From Anisodus tanguticus (lineage: Eukaryota > Streptophyta > Magnoliopsida > Solanales > Solanaceae): a stretch of DNA of 64,000 nucleotides. How positions within the stretch are numbered: position 1 is the stretch's first letter; each line of letters begins with the position of its first letter. A program made the position numbers and the translations under genes. Where the stretch lies: assembly GCA_034509755.1 (NCBI GenBank), contig CM067546.1, positions 12,302,970 through 12,366,969 of the forward strand, read 5' to 3'. The notes under the pieces are model-generated. The model had not been told where the DNA came from. It saw only the letters and a list, made by a program, of their open reading frames with translations, and did no database searches. Of the stretch, positions 41,701 through 49,518 are shown piece after piece.

Positions 41701-44700
41701 TAATCTAAGATGAAGGATATTGGTGAAGCTACTTGTCATGGGCAAAGAAATTTTGCCAAGATAAACCCGATAGAGTTTTAGGTTTATCTCACATGGCTAA
41801 AGTCCAAATCAAGTCAAATTTTAGTTTCGATTTAACTCTGCAGTTCCTGATATTCTTTTTCCAAAATATCAGTTCACAATATAATTTACTATTTCTAGTT
41901 AATGATTAGTGAAACTTCTAAGTGCATTCAACATCTGTATAAATGATATTCCTACAGTCTACTAGAAATAAACTTTTATTTTTGAGAAATCATTCAAGAG
42001 AATGGAATGATAGATGAAGATGTTACTCATAGATAAAACTGGACTGTTGAAACGGAGAAGTCCTACGGGATTGTTATGTGATAGAAGGATGTCTACCAAA
42101 GTGAAAGGTAAATTCTCTAGAACAACTATAAGACAGGCAATTTTATATGGTAGTGACCGACGGGTTGTTAAAGTCCAACATATCACATGATGAGTGTAGC
42201 AGAGATGTGGATGCTAAGATGATATGTGGTCATACCAGATTAGTAAAGATTAAAAATGACCACATTCGCTAGAAGGTGCAAGCAGCACGCATTGAGGATA
42301 AAATGCGAGAAGGTCGCTTGATATAGTTTGGACATGTTCTAGGTCGACCTAGAGATGCAGCGGTCCGTATGTGTGAAACTATGATAAATGAAGGTTCAAA
42401 GGGCACGGGGTGGACTTAAAATCACATGGAAAAAGATTTTCTTGAAAGACCTGCATATGCTTGGCATTAATACAAACTTAGCTAAACATAGGGCACAACG
42501 GGAGAATATAGGTGATAGCTATTAGTTGAGAATATGCTTTAGACTTGTTAGAGAGCTTCAAATATTATTATTATTATTATTATTTAACTTATTTTTCACC
42601 TTTATTTACTTTAGTATGATAAAGTAAAACAACAACCTTTGAGTACTTGTATATAGAGCTCGAGTGCAAAGGCGGGGATAGAAAGTTGTATAGGCTCGCC
42701 AAGACAAGAGAGAGGAAGTCTCGTGACCTAGACCAAGTGAAGTACATTAAAGACGATAATGGCGAAGTGTTGGTAGACGACACACACATTAGACGGAGAT
42801 GGCAGACGTACCTCCATAAGCTCTTGAATGAAGAAGGGGACAGGCATATCGTGCTAGGGATTTAGAGCATTCCGAGAGTCGTAGAGATTTTGGGTATTGT
42901 AGGTGCATCAAGACTGCAGAGGTTAAGGAGGTTATCCGTAAGATGAGGGGAAAAGCGACCGGGCCTGATGAGATCCCGGTAGACTTTTGGAAGAGCCCAT
43001 GGGAGGCAGGTATGGAGTGGCTGACTAGGTTGTTTAATGTCATTTTTCGGACGGCTAAGATGCCAGAGAATTGGAGGTGGAGTACAATGGTCCCATTGTA
43101 CAAGAACAAGGGCGATATTCAAAGTTGCAACAACTACAGGGGTATCAAGTTGTTAAGCCACACTATGGAAGTGTGGGAGAGGGTGGTCGAGTTGAAGATG
43201 AGAAGGGATGTGTATATATCTGAGAGCCAGTTAGGATTCATGCTGGGTCGATCGACTAAAGAAGATATTCATCTTTTCAAGAGATTGGTGGAGCAGTATA
43301 GAGACAAAAAGAGAGACCTTCCGTGGTGTTCATTGATCTGGAGAAGGCATATGATAAAGTCCATCGGGAGGTTCCTTGGAGATGCTTGGAGTCTAGAGGT
43401 GTGCATGTGGCCTACATTAGGGCAATTAAGGGCATGTATGAGGGTGCCAAGACTCGGGTTAGGATAGTGGGATATTCAGGAGTAGGTGTTGTGGGATAGT
43501 GGGATATGAGGGTGCCAAGACTCCGATCGTGATGGGTTGTACCAGGGGTCAGCCCTTATCCCGTTTTTATTTGTCTTAGTGATGGACGAATTGACGCGAC
43601 ATATTCAGGAGTAGGTGTTGTGGTGTATGTTATTTGCAGGCAACATAGTTTTGATTGACGAGATGCGTAGTGGCGTTAACGATAGGCTGAAAGTTTGGAG
43701 AACGACCTTAGAATCTGAAGGTTTCAAGTTAAGCAAGACTAAGACGAAGTACATGAAATGCAAGTTTAGTGACATGGCACAAGAGATGGATGTGGAAGTG
43801 AAGATCGAGGCACAAGTTATACCCAAAAGACGAAGTTTCAAGTATCTTGGGTCCATTATACGAGAAAATGGGGAGATTGATAATGATGTTGCCAACCGTA
43901 TTGGAGCAGAGTGGATGAAATGGAGGCTTGCCTCCAGGATGCTTTGCTATAAGAAGGTGTCGCCTAGGCTGAAAGGTAAGTTCTATAGAGTTGTGGTTAG
44001 ACCAGCACTGTTGTATGGGGCAGAGTGTTGGCCAGTCAAGATCATCCACGTTTAGAAGATGAAAGTAACGGAGATGCGGATGCTCATATGGATGTGTGGT
44101 TATACTAGGTGAGATATATTTAGGAATGAAGATATACGGGACAAGGTCGGAGTGACCCCCATGAAGGACAAGATGAAGGAAGCGAGACTAGATGGTTTAG
44201 GCATGTGAAAAGGAGGTGTGAGGATACGCCAATTAGGAGGTGTGAGAGATTGTCGGTCGTAGGAGTTATGAGAGGTAGAGGTAGGCCGAAGAAGAATTGG
44301 GGGAGGTGATTAGACAGGATATGGCTAAACTCCAGTTGACTGAGGATATGACCTTAGATAGGAAGATTTGGCGGTCGAGGATTGGGATAGAAAGGTAGTA
44401 GGTATTTGTGTTTTGTCGCGCTGGGTGTGAGAGAGGTGGGGAGCTAGCCTTTCTATCTCCTTTTCTCCTTTTCTTAGTTGTATTATTTTGGTATCGCGTC
44501 GATCATTATCTTTATGTGTGTATTACTATGTTGTACCATTTATTTTGTATCTTGATATTTTGCTGTCTTATTTTTCATGCAACCCTGCATTGATTACGTT
44601 TCTTTTAAACTGAGGATCTCTCGAAAACAGCCTCTCTACTCTGCAAAGGTAGAGGTAAGGTCTACGTACATCCTACCCTCCCCAGACCCCACGCGTGGGA

Positions 44701-47700
44701 TTACACTGGGTATGTTGTTGTTGTTGTATTTACTTTAGTATGATGATGTGAAATGAGCTTGAATGAAAGTGGGGATTCATATAGCCGACTGTAACTTATT
44801 TAGGATCGAGGCATTGTTGTTGTTGTTGTAGTATTTTATTGCACTAACAATCAACAAGGAAATCTCTTTGCACATGCATGCAAGTATTGGAGCTGTTAAA
44901 TATTTGATCATCCAAAGTTGGCGGAGACAAAAGTATGTCGTAAGATAAGATTGTTGTATGGACTTCTGGATTAAAAATCGAGTATGCCACCTATTCTTCA
45001 TAAAGCCTCATTTACAAAAAAAAAACGGTCATAATGTTTTCAAATGGTATAATTCCCTCACCGTGGAGCCAATAACTCCATATTATATTATGAAGTTCTA
45101 CTAGATCAGCAAAAACTAATCGGAAATACATCTAGTAATATTAGCTTGATGAGCACAGATGACGAAGTTGGGAGCATCTGTATACCAAGGTTCTTACACT
45201 AGTAGTGAATCAAAATTTTGAAAAAATGGAAAAGTAAGACTTGACAGGTGATTCTAGCAATCCCAGTAATCAACAGAATTTTCTTACCATTCAATGAACC
45301 CAAGTCACTTTAATCCATGTATCAATGGCAACCAATATAACTGTATTGTCAAATAAGAGATGATTTCCTACAGTTTTTATCAGATAGCAGGACACCCAAG
45401 CATATGCTGAAGATAAAGATGCTTTCTGATGAACATTCTCCAAGGATAATGTTTGTTTGTCTTCAATGTAATTTATTTTGGCTAAGAACTTTATAACTAT
45501 GTTAAAAGAAAGCTGTAATTGGTAAATGATGACATGGATCTGGAAATCCATATGACCATCCGGCTTATATCCAAATCATGTTGCCTTCAACAGCTGCCTT
45601 CTCCTTTTATTTCTCTTTCCGAGGCATGTATCCTTTAGAAGAGATTTTGGGCGATGACAACAAAGACAGTGTTACCAAATATTGCAGACCAAGTCAACAA
45701 CAATAAAATAAGGTAGAGGTTACTACTTTTTCTCATTCTTTCTTGATCTTAATCATTCAAGTTAATACCGTACTTCCACAAATGCTCTTGTCAAACATGG
45801 GTCTGAAAATAGCAATGTGAATGTGTTACTATGCACCTTTCTTTATAAGTATGATGAGTTACTATGCATCTTAGCACTCCTCTTTCATAGAAAGTCTCAA
45901 TCAAATCCTCTCCCCACTTTGCTAAAAGATAAACTGGAGAAGCCACATCCCATGGCCGATCACTTCAAGAAGCTAATATGTAATTATATATATGTGTGTG
46001 TGTGTGTGTGTGTGCGCGCTCTTAAATACTATTCTTAGTTGTAATTGCTAGCATTGTACAGGAGATTTTTGTCTCAGGAAGTTCTCAAACCAAGGTGATA
46101 ACCATAAGATGCCATATTTGGTAGAAACAACAAAATAGGACCTACTGTAAAACCACTCCTTGTGTCAACAAAAAGAAACACGTATTCAGAGAATATAAAG
46201 ATGCATACTGAATTGAGGCAGTAAACGTTTGACTCACAAAAGCAGTTCTCTCTTTTATGTTCAAACCATCATCCATTCCCGTAACTTGAAGGTACATCAA
46301 TCTGTGATCCAAAAACAGCTCCATACTAAAACTATTCAGAAGGAAACACTGAGAACAGGTCAATCCATCAAATCACAATGTTAACCTATAAGTTGATGAC
46401 ACAAATTAGAAAAAATAAATATGGTGTGCATTGGCTCCTCTACCATGGTAATAATCTACGTACAAAACTCCATATGCAAGAGTATTAGACTTCAATCCGG
46501 AGGCTGCACCACTCTAAGAAAAATATAGAAATCCTACATTCGGCAATTATCCAATACTGAATATGTTCCTAAGGTACTTTGTCTAATGAACAACGAAAAG
46601 GAGCATTGAGATAGTTTGTGGCACCTACTAGTTATGTCAGCCAGGAATAGGCATTTATAATGACATCCTAATCTCATATGATTTACCAGATAGCTACTGC
46701 TTTTGATGTACCATTTTCCTTGCCAGAACTGTATTCATCTTGGACAAGCAAACAAAAAGACTTGGAAATGAAGAAAATGAAAACCACTGCAATATTCTTC
46801 CCACTGTTTCGTACCTGTGCCATGCTTGCTCATGGCTGAATACTGAACTTTTCACAAGCTTTACAGAAGGAGCGTCACTTGCACTATCTGTCACATCAGA
46901 AAGTAGATAATGCTTCCACAAGTAGAAAGATCAACATACCAATAATAAACTGAGCACATACCACTTCTCTGTAAGGCTGCCAAGAATGATTCCTCACTTT
47001 TAGTACTGGTATAGATTGTTCCAGGTTTAGCCTGATATTTAACTGAAAAGGGATCCCACTTTCAGCGAACATCATATAAAACGTATAAAACAAGAAGTCA
47101 AGCTTGCTTTAGAGCAGTTTCTCTTGAATATTTTATTTGGATGCTTTAATGCTTCCTCAAGAAAGTAAAACAAAGAGTTCATACCCATATCAACCAAGGA
47201 AAAATCATGACTTCCATCTTCCCAGATTTCCAGCACATGCAGTTGGCGTGTACTGGCATCATAATAGGAAACTCCAATCCTTAAAGAATAGTTTAATTGT
47301 TAGTCAATAACTAATTCAGAATTCACTCTAATGCTAGCATCTCTTTTTATTTTTCCATCCTTCAGGCAGTTTTTTGTTTCTACAATCATGTTCAGGAGCA
47401 ATATTTTCCTTTCCTTTTTTTCACTGTTTTTCCTTCTTGTTTGTAATCAAATATCAATGATCTAATTCAAATTTACAGATCAAATCTTGTCTCTAAATAT
47501 ATATATTTAACTATGAAGATGGTATATATCGTTATTATCATTTTTTCTCTCCCTTAAAGCCATTCATTGAAGAAGGTCCTAAAGAAACTGCCAACATTCT
47601 AACAGTCTCATAAACGTCACCAATCAAGAACAATAGCCTCAAAAAGCTCACCTGTGTCCATGCATAACACATGCCATATAGACCTGCATTATAAGACACA

Positions 47701-49268
47701 ACGGCAAAAGGTATACACGTCAGGTCACTTGACATTTTATATCAGTTCGGTTGAATGTAAGAAAGAGAAGTGGGGTTTCTTTGGTAAAGCTTCAAGAAGT
47801 GAAGTAGCACAGGCGTTTTGCATGTGACTATAACAAGCACTGATATTTTTGCTCCAAAACATAATAAGCATAATTCTTGTGAACGTCAAAAAAATGATTA
47901 CCACACATTCAAATACTTGAAAATGAATAGACATCGAGTTTCAACTTTCCACATTGGGTGGTCAACAAAACATTACATCATATCCATTAAGATTATCATC
48001 TAAAATCAATAAAGTAGAAACTTCTCAGTTCTCAATCACATAGGGAATGGAAGTAAACCTTATTGTGCTATGTCCAGAACAGAATTTTCAAATGCTTAAC
48101 ATAAATTGGACAATCTACAGGGCTGAACTTGCTCGGAAATTAAATTAGCATCTGTCATAACTGTATTATAAAGCCTCATTTGTTTCTTTAAACAACATTT
48201 GATTATTTAACTCTATCCAGGTCTCAGCAACCAGAGACAATAATGATTTTCAGATATTACGACCAACCCAATGTTTACTTCCTCAGGTAGATTTCTGTAT
48301 CTACTTGCTGAACAGATAATGCTCACTTACATAACGTAATCTAATTTCAGTACACTAGTCAGCTAGTTGGCGACTAATTTTAGGGCTCTATTTATTTTTG
48401 GCCCGTCCACTGAAATTAATTACGGGCGCTAACCAAAATATATAAAACATATAAACACTGATGATGTATATTATATGTATATTTATACTTAAATATACAA
48501 AACCTATACATTTGCTGGCTATTTTGTAAATTAGATAACCGAAAGGCTATGGACTGTAATTAATCCAATTTTAATTGGCTTATCCAAGTACCTTATCCAC
48601 AACAACAACAACAACGCGCACACACAAAAACACAAATTCAAAACTCGAATCACGAAATTTCTCTTTAAAAAATAATTAAATTATGCCTCGATTGATGACT
48701 AAGAGGAAAATACCTTACATTCTACTTTCTGCTAAGCAATTTTCACAATGAAATAAGTTATCGAAACAAATAATGCAATCTAATTTCAGTACACTAATCA
48801 CCTAGTCGACGGCTAATTTCAATTGACTTCTCCGAGTACCTTTATCCACAACAACAACAACAAACAAAACCTCAAAACTCAGTGCACAAATTTGTCTTTA
48901 AAATGTATTAAATTATGTCTCAATTGATGACTACGAGCAAAATGCCTTACATTCTGCTTTCTACGAAACAATTTTCACAATAAAATAGGTTATGTGAATT
49001 CCAGAGAAGCTTTGTACTTACCGTGGACTCTTCCTCTTCTGATAATTCAGGCATCTGCGATTGCTCGTTACCATCTATTCACATGACAGTTCAAATATTT
49101 GATCCAATTTTCATAATAATAATAAAATAAAATAAAACAAGTTACGTATAAGATTTTTTTTTCTCTGTAGAATAATACATTGAAAATGCAAATAGACAAT
49201 CGAACAAACTTAATTGTGTAGTAGATGATTCATTTGGTACCTCGATCATGTACAAATGACGGTTCCAT
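11673..49268 (-). CDS. MSH5: MSH5, meiotic MutS homologue, 35 coding exons
   Basis: MSH5 pairs with MSH4 on meiotic recombination intermediates and promotes class I crossovers. Exons, 5' to 3': 49268-49241, 49074-49022, 47683-47652, 47279-47185, 47042-46962, 46887-46815, 46301-46238, 41257-41103, 40970-40869, 40797-40770, 40666-40635, 40545-40488, 40257-40171, 39752-39696, 39155-39054, 38950-38906, 38426-38349, 38254-38204, 38111-38030, 33887-33814, 33727-33628, 33303-33207, 33131-33042, 32935-32871, 32778-32720, 23016-22940, 22741-22655, 21966-21905, 21551-21490, 20497-20444, 20341-20256, 12559-12528, 12456-12433, 11945-11830, 11753-11673. Together they give 2469 nt (822 aa plus stop), about plant MSH5 length. 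All introns are GT-AG and phases agree. Walker A GPNYSGKS is at residues 584-591, STFM at 637-640 and Walker B LMDEFGKGT at 660-668. MSH5 identity is from recalled plant homologues (QVRASGGLLA, VLVCTHLTE, TMSVL); no alignment was run. Confidence 0.95.
12433..12456 (-). other. MSH5: MSH5 exon 33, 24-nt microexon
   Basis: It carries only LHCAQLA plus split codons, between a TGCAG acceptor and a gtatg donor. It bridges exon 32 (LIPGSALFSYG) to exon 34 (LPHEVLKRAALILD), and without it the conserved MutS C-terminal helix would be broken. Confidence 0.88.
12560..13665. other. MSH5 intron 31, right-to-left start, no element recognised
   Basis: The 3'-most 1.1 kb of the 7.7-kb intron 31. It is AT-rich, with no exon or transposon homology that I can support. 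Confidence 0.4.
13670..13850 (-). mobile_element. TRIM-like relic, minus strand
   Basis: On the minus strand it has ATGGTATCAGAGC (13849-13837, a tRNA-iMet primer-binding site), then internal GAGTCTCACTACCACCTATTAT and GGCCCAGTAAATAAAAGTGTG, then an LTR-like start near 13726. That is the layout of a terminal-repeat retrotransposon in miniature. Only one LTR-like side is visible and it is decayed. Confidence 0.4.
13868..14037 (-). mobile_element. Decayed tRNA-derived SINE (Au-like), minus strand
   Basis: It shares order and wording with the clearer copy at 30544-30718: GGTTTCC...CCAGTATCC, AAGCGCTCCCTACCA, TTCATTCCAAGGAATCGAAG and TTAAGGATGGAGGAG. Read on the minus strand, the TTCGATTCC region corresponds to a pol III B box. 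Assignment to Au is from memory of that family. Confidence 0.45.
14044..14270 (+). mobile_element. TRIM relic: primer site plus 3' LTR
   Basis: A TGGTATCAATGTCAGGTC primer-site-like word (14048 on) is followed by a short internal region and a purine run GCGAGGGG. An LTR then starts TGTTAGTAGTCCCACATCAG at 14149 and ends near 14268 with TTAGGCCCAAGGTTC. It belongs to the same family as the better TRIM at 16678-17009. The 5' LTR is not recognisable. Confidence 0.5.
14370..15800 (-). mobile_element. Ty1/copia relic, pol fragment, minus strand
   Basis: The text at 14640-14850 matches the copia region just before reverse transcriptase in minus orientation: an open-to-closed string that reads as MTDE and then Met/Asp-rich linker with many stops. 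The flank at 15230-15700 resembles the integrase region. It is badly decayed with no usable ORF. The likely lineage is Ale/Retrofit, a guess from remembered sequence. It may continue on the far side of the MITE at 15811-16028. Confidence 0.5.
15811..16028. mobile_element. Stowaway-like MITE, 218 bp
   Basis: The left end is CTCCCTCCGTCCCAATTTAA and the right end, reversed, is CTCCCTCTGTCCCATTTTAA, giving a long terminal inverted repeat. It is flanked by the TA dinucleotide at 15809-15810 and 16029-16030, the Tc1/Mariner-type target duplication. The interior is AT-rich and non-coding. Confidence 0.9.
16199..17230. mobile_element. hAT-like non-autonomous element, split by a TRIM
   Basis: The ends GGGTAAAGCAGTTC and (reversed) GGGTGCTTATTGGG are similar, and are flanked by an 8-bp near-repeat, ATACTTCT at 16191-16198 and TTACTTCT at 17231-17238 (7 of 8). 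An 8-bp duplication suggests hAT. The interior has many copies of AACCGATAA/TTATCGATT-type words and no ORF. About 700 bp remain after removing the TRIM at 16678-17009. Borders carry a 2-3 bp ambiguity because both flank and end are G-rich. Confidence 0.6.
16678..17009 (+). mobile_element. TRIM element, 332 bp, both LTRs
   Basis: LTR1 (16678-16807, 130 bp) and LTR2 (16882-17009, 128 bp) are direct repeats starting TGTTAGAG and ending ATCTTTACA. TGGAATCAGAGCC (16808-16820) follows LTR1, one change from the tRNA-iMet primer site. CATGGGGAG, a short polypurine tract, precedes LTR2. The flanks GAGAC and AAGAC are a 5-bp duplication with one mismatch. There is no coding capacity, as usual for terminal-repeat retrotransposons in miniature. 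Confidence 0.85.
17231..17687. other. Intron 31 DNA between hAT-like element and LINE B
   Basis: A 64-codon minus-strand ORF at 17499-17308 has no recognised domain. The stretch may be a continuation of the copia relic at 14370-15800, but this cannot be shown by eye. Confidence 0.3.
17688..20028 (-). mobile_element. LINE B: 5'-truncated RTE LINE in MSH5 intron 31
   Basis: The 3' tail is at 17688 with (CAA)n on the plus strand and the family signature around GAATCCCACGAGTGGGGTC. It holds the C-terminal RLRWFGHVKRRSADAPVQRC at 18200-18100, reverse transcriptase in broken frames up to about 19770, and part of the endonuclease-RT linker. It stops near 20028 inside the region where LINEs A and E continue into endonuclease. 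No clear target duplication was seen. Same strand as MSH5. Confidence 0.85.
20498..21489. other. MSH5 intron 29, no element recognised
   Basis: About 1 kb. A G-rich block around 20800-20960 differs in composition from its surroundings, but I could not assign it. Confidence 0.35.
21905..21966 (-). other. MSH5: MSH5 exon 28, Walker B
   Basis: Encodes HASPRSLCLMDEFGKGTLTE. D662 and E663 in LMDEFGKGT are the expected Mg-binding and catalytic residues of the MutS ATPase. Confidence 0.9.
22086..22486 (-). mobile_element. LINE C: short 3' RTE fragment in MSH5 intron 27
   Basis: About 400 bp of LINE 3' end: the CCCATAATGTGGGGTCTGGG signature, CTTGAGCCGAGG-type tail and the last codons (VIRQDM, LTEDITLDR). 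A 13-bp duplication TTGATAATAAACA flanks it at 22073-22085 and 22487-22499, so this is a real, heavily 5'-truncated insertion. Confidence 0.9.
22655..22741 (-). other. MSH5: MSH5 exon 27, STFM signature
   Basis: Encodes IFCAMGSKFMTAEQSTFM and then IDLHQVGIML. The STFM segment (residues 637-640) is the MutS motif that contacts nucleotide across the dimer interface. Confidence 0.9.
23017..24239. other. MSH5 intron 25, 3' part without recognised element
   Basis: 1.2 kb of AT-rich DNA left of the SINE. No exon is expected here: exon 26 joins exon 25 in phase. The last few hundred bases may belong to LINE G but homology is not clear. Confidence 0.35.
24252..24463 (+). mobile_element. Solanaceae tRNA-derived SINE (TS/SolS type), 212 bp
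   Basis: Perfect 12-bp duplications TTTGTGGATCAG flank it (24240-24251 and 24464-24475). It starts with TGGTCAAGCGG (A-box-like) and has GGTTCGAGCC (B box) at about 24341. The body includes AATAGACCCTTGTGGTCCGG and GGACCCCGCGCATAACGGGA, well-known from Solanaceae SINEs. It could be transcribed by RNA polymerase III and depends on LINE enzymes. The A-B spacing is larger than usual for a tRNA, so the 5' part may be rearranged. Confidence 0.9.
24943..25402 (-). repeat. Copia 3' LTR
   Basis: 460 bp, paired with 29506-29965. It starts TGAAAAGG and ends CTAACA on the minus strand. Confidence 0.95.
25557..29008 (-). pseudogene. Copia gag-pol, frameshifted
   Basis: 29008-27962: late gag and a zinc knuckle CWGCGKKEHYERDG in which the last Cys is Gly, a protease region with VLYSACTLHM where the catalytic Asp is Tyr, and the integrase zinc finger (WHMRLGHMS, CEHCILGKQ). 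27930-27476: integrase core pieces (FWAEAVHTAAHIVNRS). 27154-26477: RT with NQTWVLVK, GCKWVY, FDVKIAFLHGDLEETIYMEQ and YVDDML. 26429-26154: the rest of RT (KRYIERVLERFNM). 26144-25557: RNase H (GYVDSDYARDLDRRRS, ALSTTKAEYMAAAE, RTKHIDIRFHFIRD). At least four frame changes. Confidence 0.9.
29506..29965 (-). repeat. Copia 5' LTR
   Basis: 460 bp, with the primer-binding site immediately inside it at 29502-29491. TATA-like ATAAATATATAGATG lies near 29725 and would serve as its promoter. Confidence 0.95.
30544..30718 (-). mobile_element. SINE (Au-like), inside LINE G
   Basis: Flanked by TTGTAGAAA at 30535-30543 and 30719-30727. On the minus strand it reads AAGGGTGCGGTCGGATGG at the 5' side, GGTTTTGGGTTTGACCC as a B-box-like segment, then GGAAGTGCTTCCCCTTG and GCCAACGAGATCCAGATACC, and ends before a poly-A-like AAAAAAACC. 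This matches the widespread plant Au SINE as I remember it. Same family as 13868-14037. Confidence 0.65.
31456..32239 (-). mobile_element. LINE D: 3' RTE fragment inside LINE G
   Basis: The 3' tail with (CAA)n lies at 31456 on the plus strand. The coding end reads LYGVECWPVKTSHTQKIKVA (32236 on) to the C-terminal RLRWFGHVPRRD and VIRRDMAQVQLTEDMTLDRG. TGTTAAAAAAAAA at 31443-31455 is repeated at 32240-32252, a target duplication. About 780 bp remain. It shares more detail with LINE A than with B or E. Confidence 0.88.
32720..32778 (-). other. MSH5: MSH5 exon 25, Walker A
   Basis: Encodes RINIITGPNYSGKSIYIKQ. GPNYSGKS is the P-loop of MutS ATPases, with Lys590 expected to bind ATP phosphate. 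The next exon (VALIVFLSHIGSYVPAD) is 9.7 kb away, across the largest intron in the gene. Confidence 0.95.
33888..34569. other. MSH5 intron 19, part left of LINE E
   Basis: No exon or element recognised. Exon 20 ends its upstream side at 33887. Confidence 0.4.
34589..37685 (-). mobile_element. LINE E: 3.1-kb RTE LINE in MSH5 intron 19
   Basis: ATTCCGATCACTTAA is duplicated at 34570-34584 and 37686-37700. The element covers the (TTG)n tail, the C-terminal RLRWFGHVKRRDMDAPVRMC, reverse transcriptase (FIDLEKAYDKVPREVL at about 35930; FADDIVLIDETRNGVNAKL near 35640) and endonuclease (IACVQETNWVGPKAKDVDGY, EGDFNGHIGS). It is truncated just inside the endonuclease start. Of the copies here it has the longest open pieces (233 and 169 codons), so it looks younger than A, B or G, but frameshifts remain. 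Same strand as MSH5. Confidence 0.92.
41258..41984. other. MSH5 intron 7, 3' part, nothing recognised
   Basis: AT-rich DNA between exon 8 and LINE H; no exon is expected. Confidence 0.4.
41985..44828 (+). mobile_element. LINE H: old RTE LINE relic, split by LINE F
   Basis: A plus-strand relic with KSFKRME and DEDVTHR...TGLLKRRSPTGLLCDRRMS at 41985-42100, and EDKMREGRLI*FGHVLGRPRDA at 42295-42360. An (ATT)n run lies at 42564-42583. After LINE F (42621-44726) it resumes with ATAGCCGACTGTAACTTATT and GAGGCATTGTTGTTG at 44780-44828, the 3' end style of LINE G's family. 5'-truncated and full of stops. Opposite strand to MSH5. Confidence 0.7.
42621..44726 (+). mobile_element. LINE F: 5'-truncated RTE LINE inside LINE H
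   Basis: A perfect 18-bp duplication TATTTACTTTAGTATGAT lies at 42603-42620 and 44727-44744. It has LECKGGDRKLYRLAKTRERK, IPLYKNKGD-like VPLYKNKGDIQSCNNYRGIK (43095-43155), a RT box in which FADD has become FAGN (MLFAGNIVLIDE, 43630), and the C-terminal CERLSVVGV near 44250. It ends with TGGGTATGTTGTTGTTG. There is a short internal duplication near 43470-43620 (GTGGGATA and ATATTCAGGAGTAGGTGTTG both occur twice). Opposite strand to MSH5. Confidence 0.92.
44829..46237. other. MSH5 intron 7, 5' part
   Basis: No exon or element recognised. A (TG)n run lies at about 45992-46012. Confidence 0.4.
48338..48992. repeat. Tandem duplication in MSH5 intron 2
   Basis: The block 48338-48378 plus 48585-48772 is repeated at 48777-48992: TCTAATTTCAGTACACTA, TTATCCACAACAACAACA, TTAAATTATG and CTTACATTCT occur in the same order in both. 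The first copy carries about 205 bp of extra AT-rich DNA (48379-48584) with GGCCCGTCCACTGAAATTAA, which looks like a later insertion. Confidence 0.7.
49241..49268 (-). other. MSH5: MSH5 exon 1 with start codon
   Basis: Encodes MEPSFVHDR plus one base and ends at a gtacc donor. The start is chosen because it joins in phase to exon 2 (GNEQSQMPELSEEEEST), an acidic N-terminus, and then to the conserved VYMACVMHGHR. No other ATG lies between the presumed TATA box and this one. Confidence 0.85.
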
Positions 49269-49419
49269 TTGCGGCTCCTATAGTACGTAGGTTTAAGCAG
49301 GAAACTAAGCGAGTAAAATGCTGGAGCGAAATTTCACTTGGAAGGGAAAATGGTAGTGAGGGAGAGAGGAAATGGCGGCAATGTATAAATTGGAGGAGTT
49401 TGTGTGAAAGTTGAATGTG

Positions 49420-49518
49420 GTGGTATGTGACTATTATGGACTTGGGATTTGAATTTATAGAGAGAAGGGGTAGAGAAAATGCTATTGGTACGCTCACATT
49501 ACTTTTAGGATTTGAAGG
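49420..49518 (-). promoter_or_regulatory. MSH5: MSH5 core promoter
   Basis: On the minus strand TATAAA (49459-49454, in CTCTCTATAAATTC) lies about 185 bp before the start codon. A CCAAT word sits at 49488-49484. Transcription would begin near 49425, giving a 5' UTR of about 155 nt with no ATG. The gypsy gag sequence ends at 49519, so only some 60 bp of unique DNA remains upstream of the TATA box. The start site is inferred. Confidence 0.55.

Noticed and set aside
11673..49268. MSH5 as a pseudogene because of its size and insertions
   Set aside because: Every exon is open, phases match and the ATPase motifs are intact.
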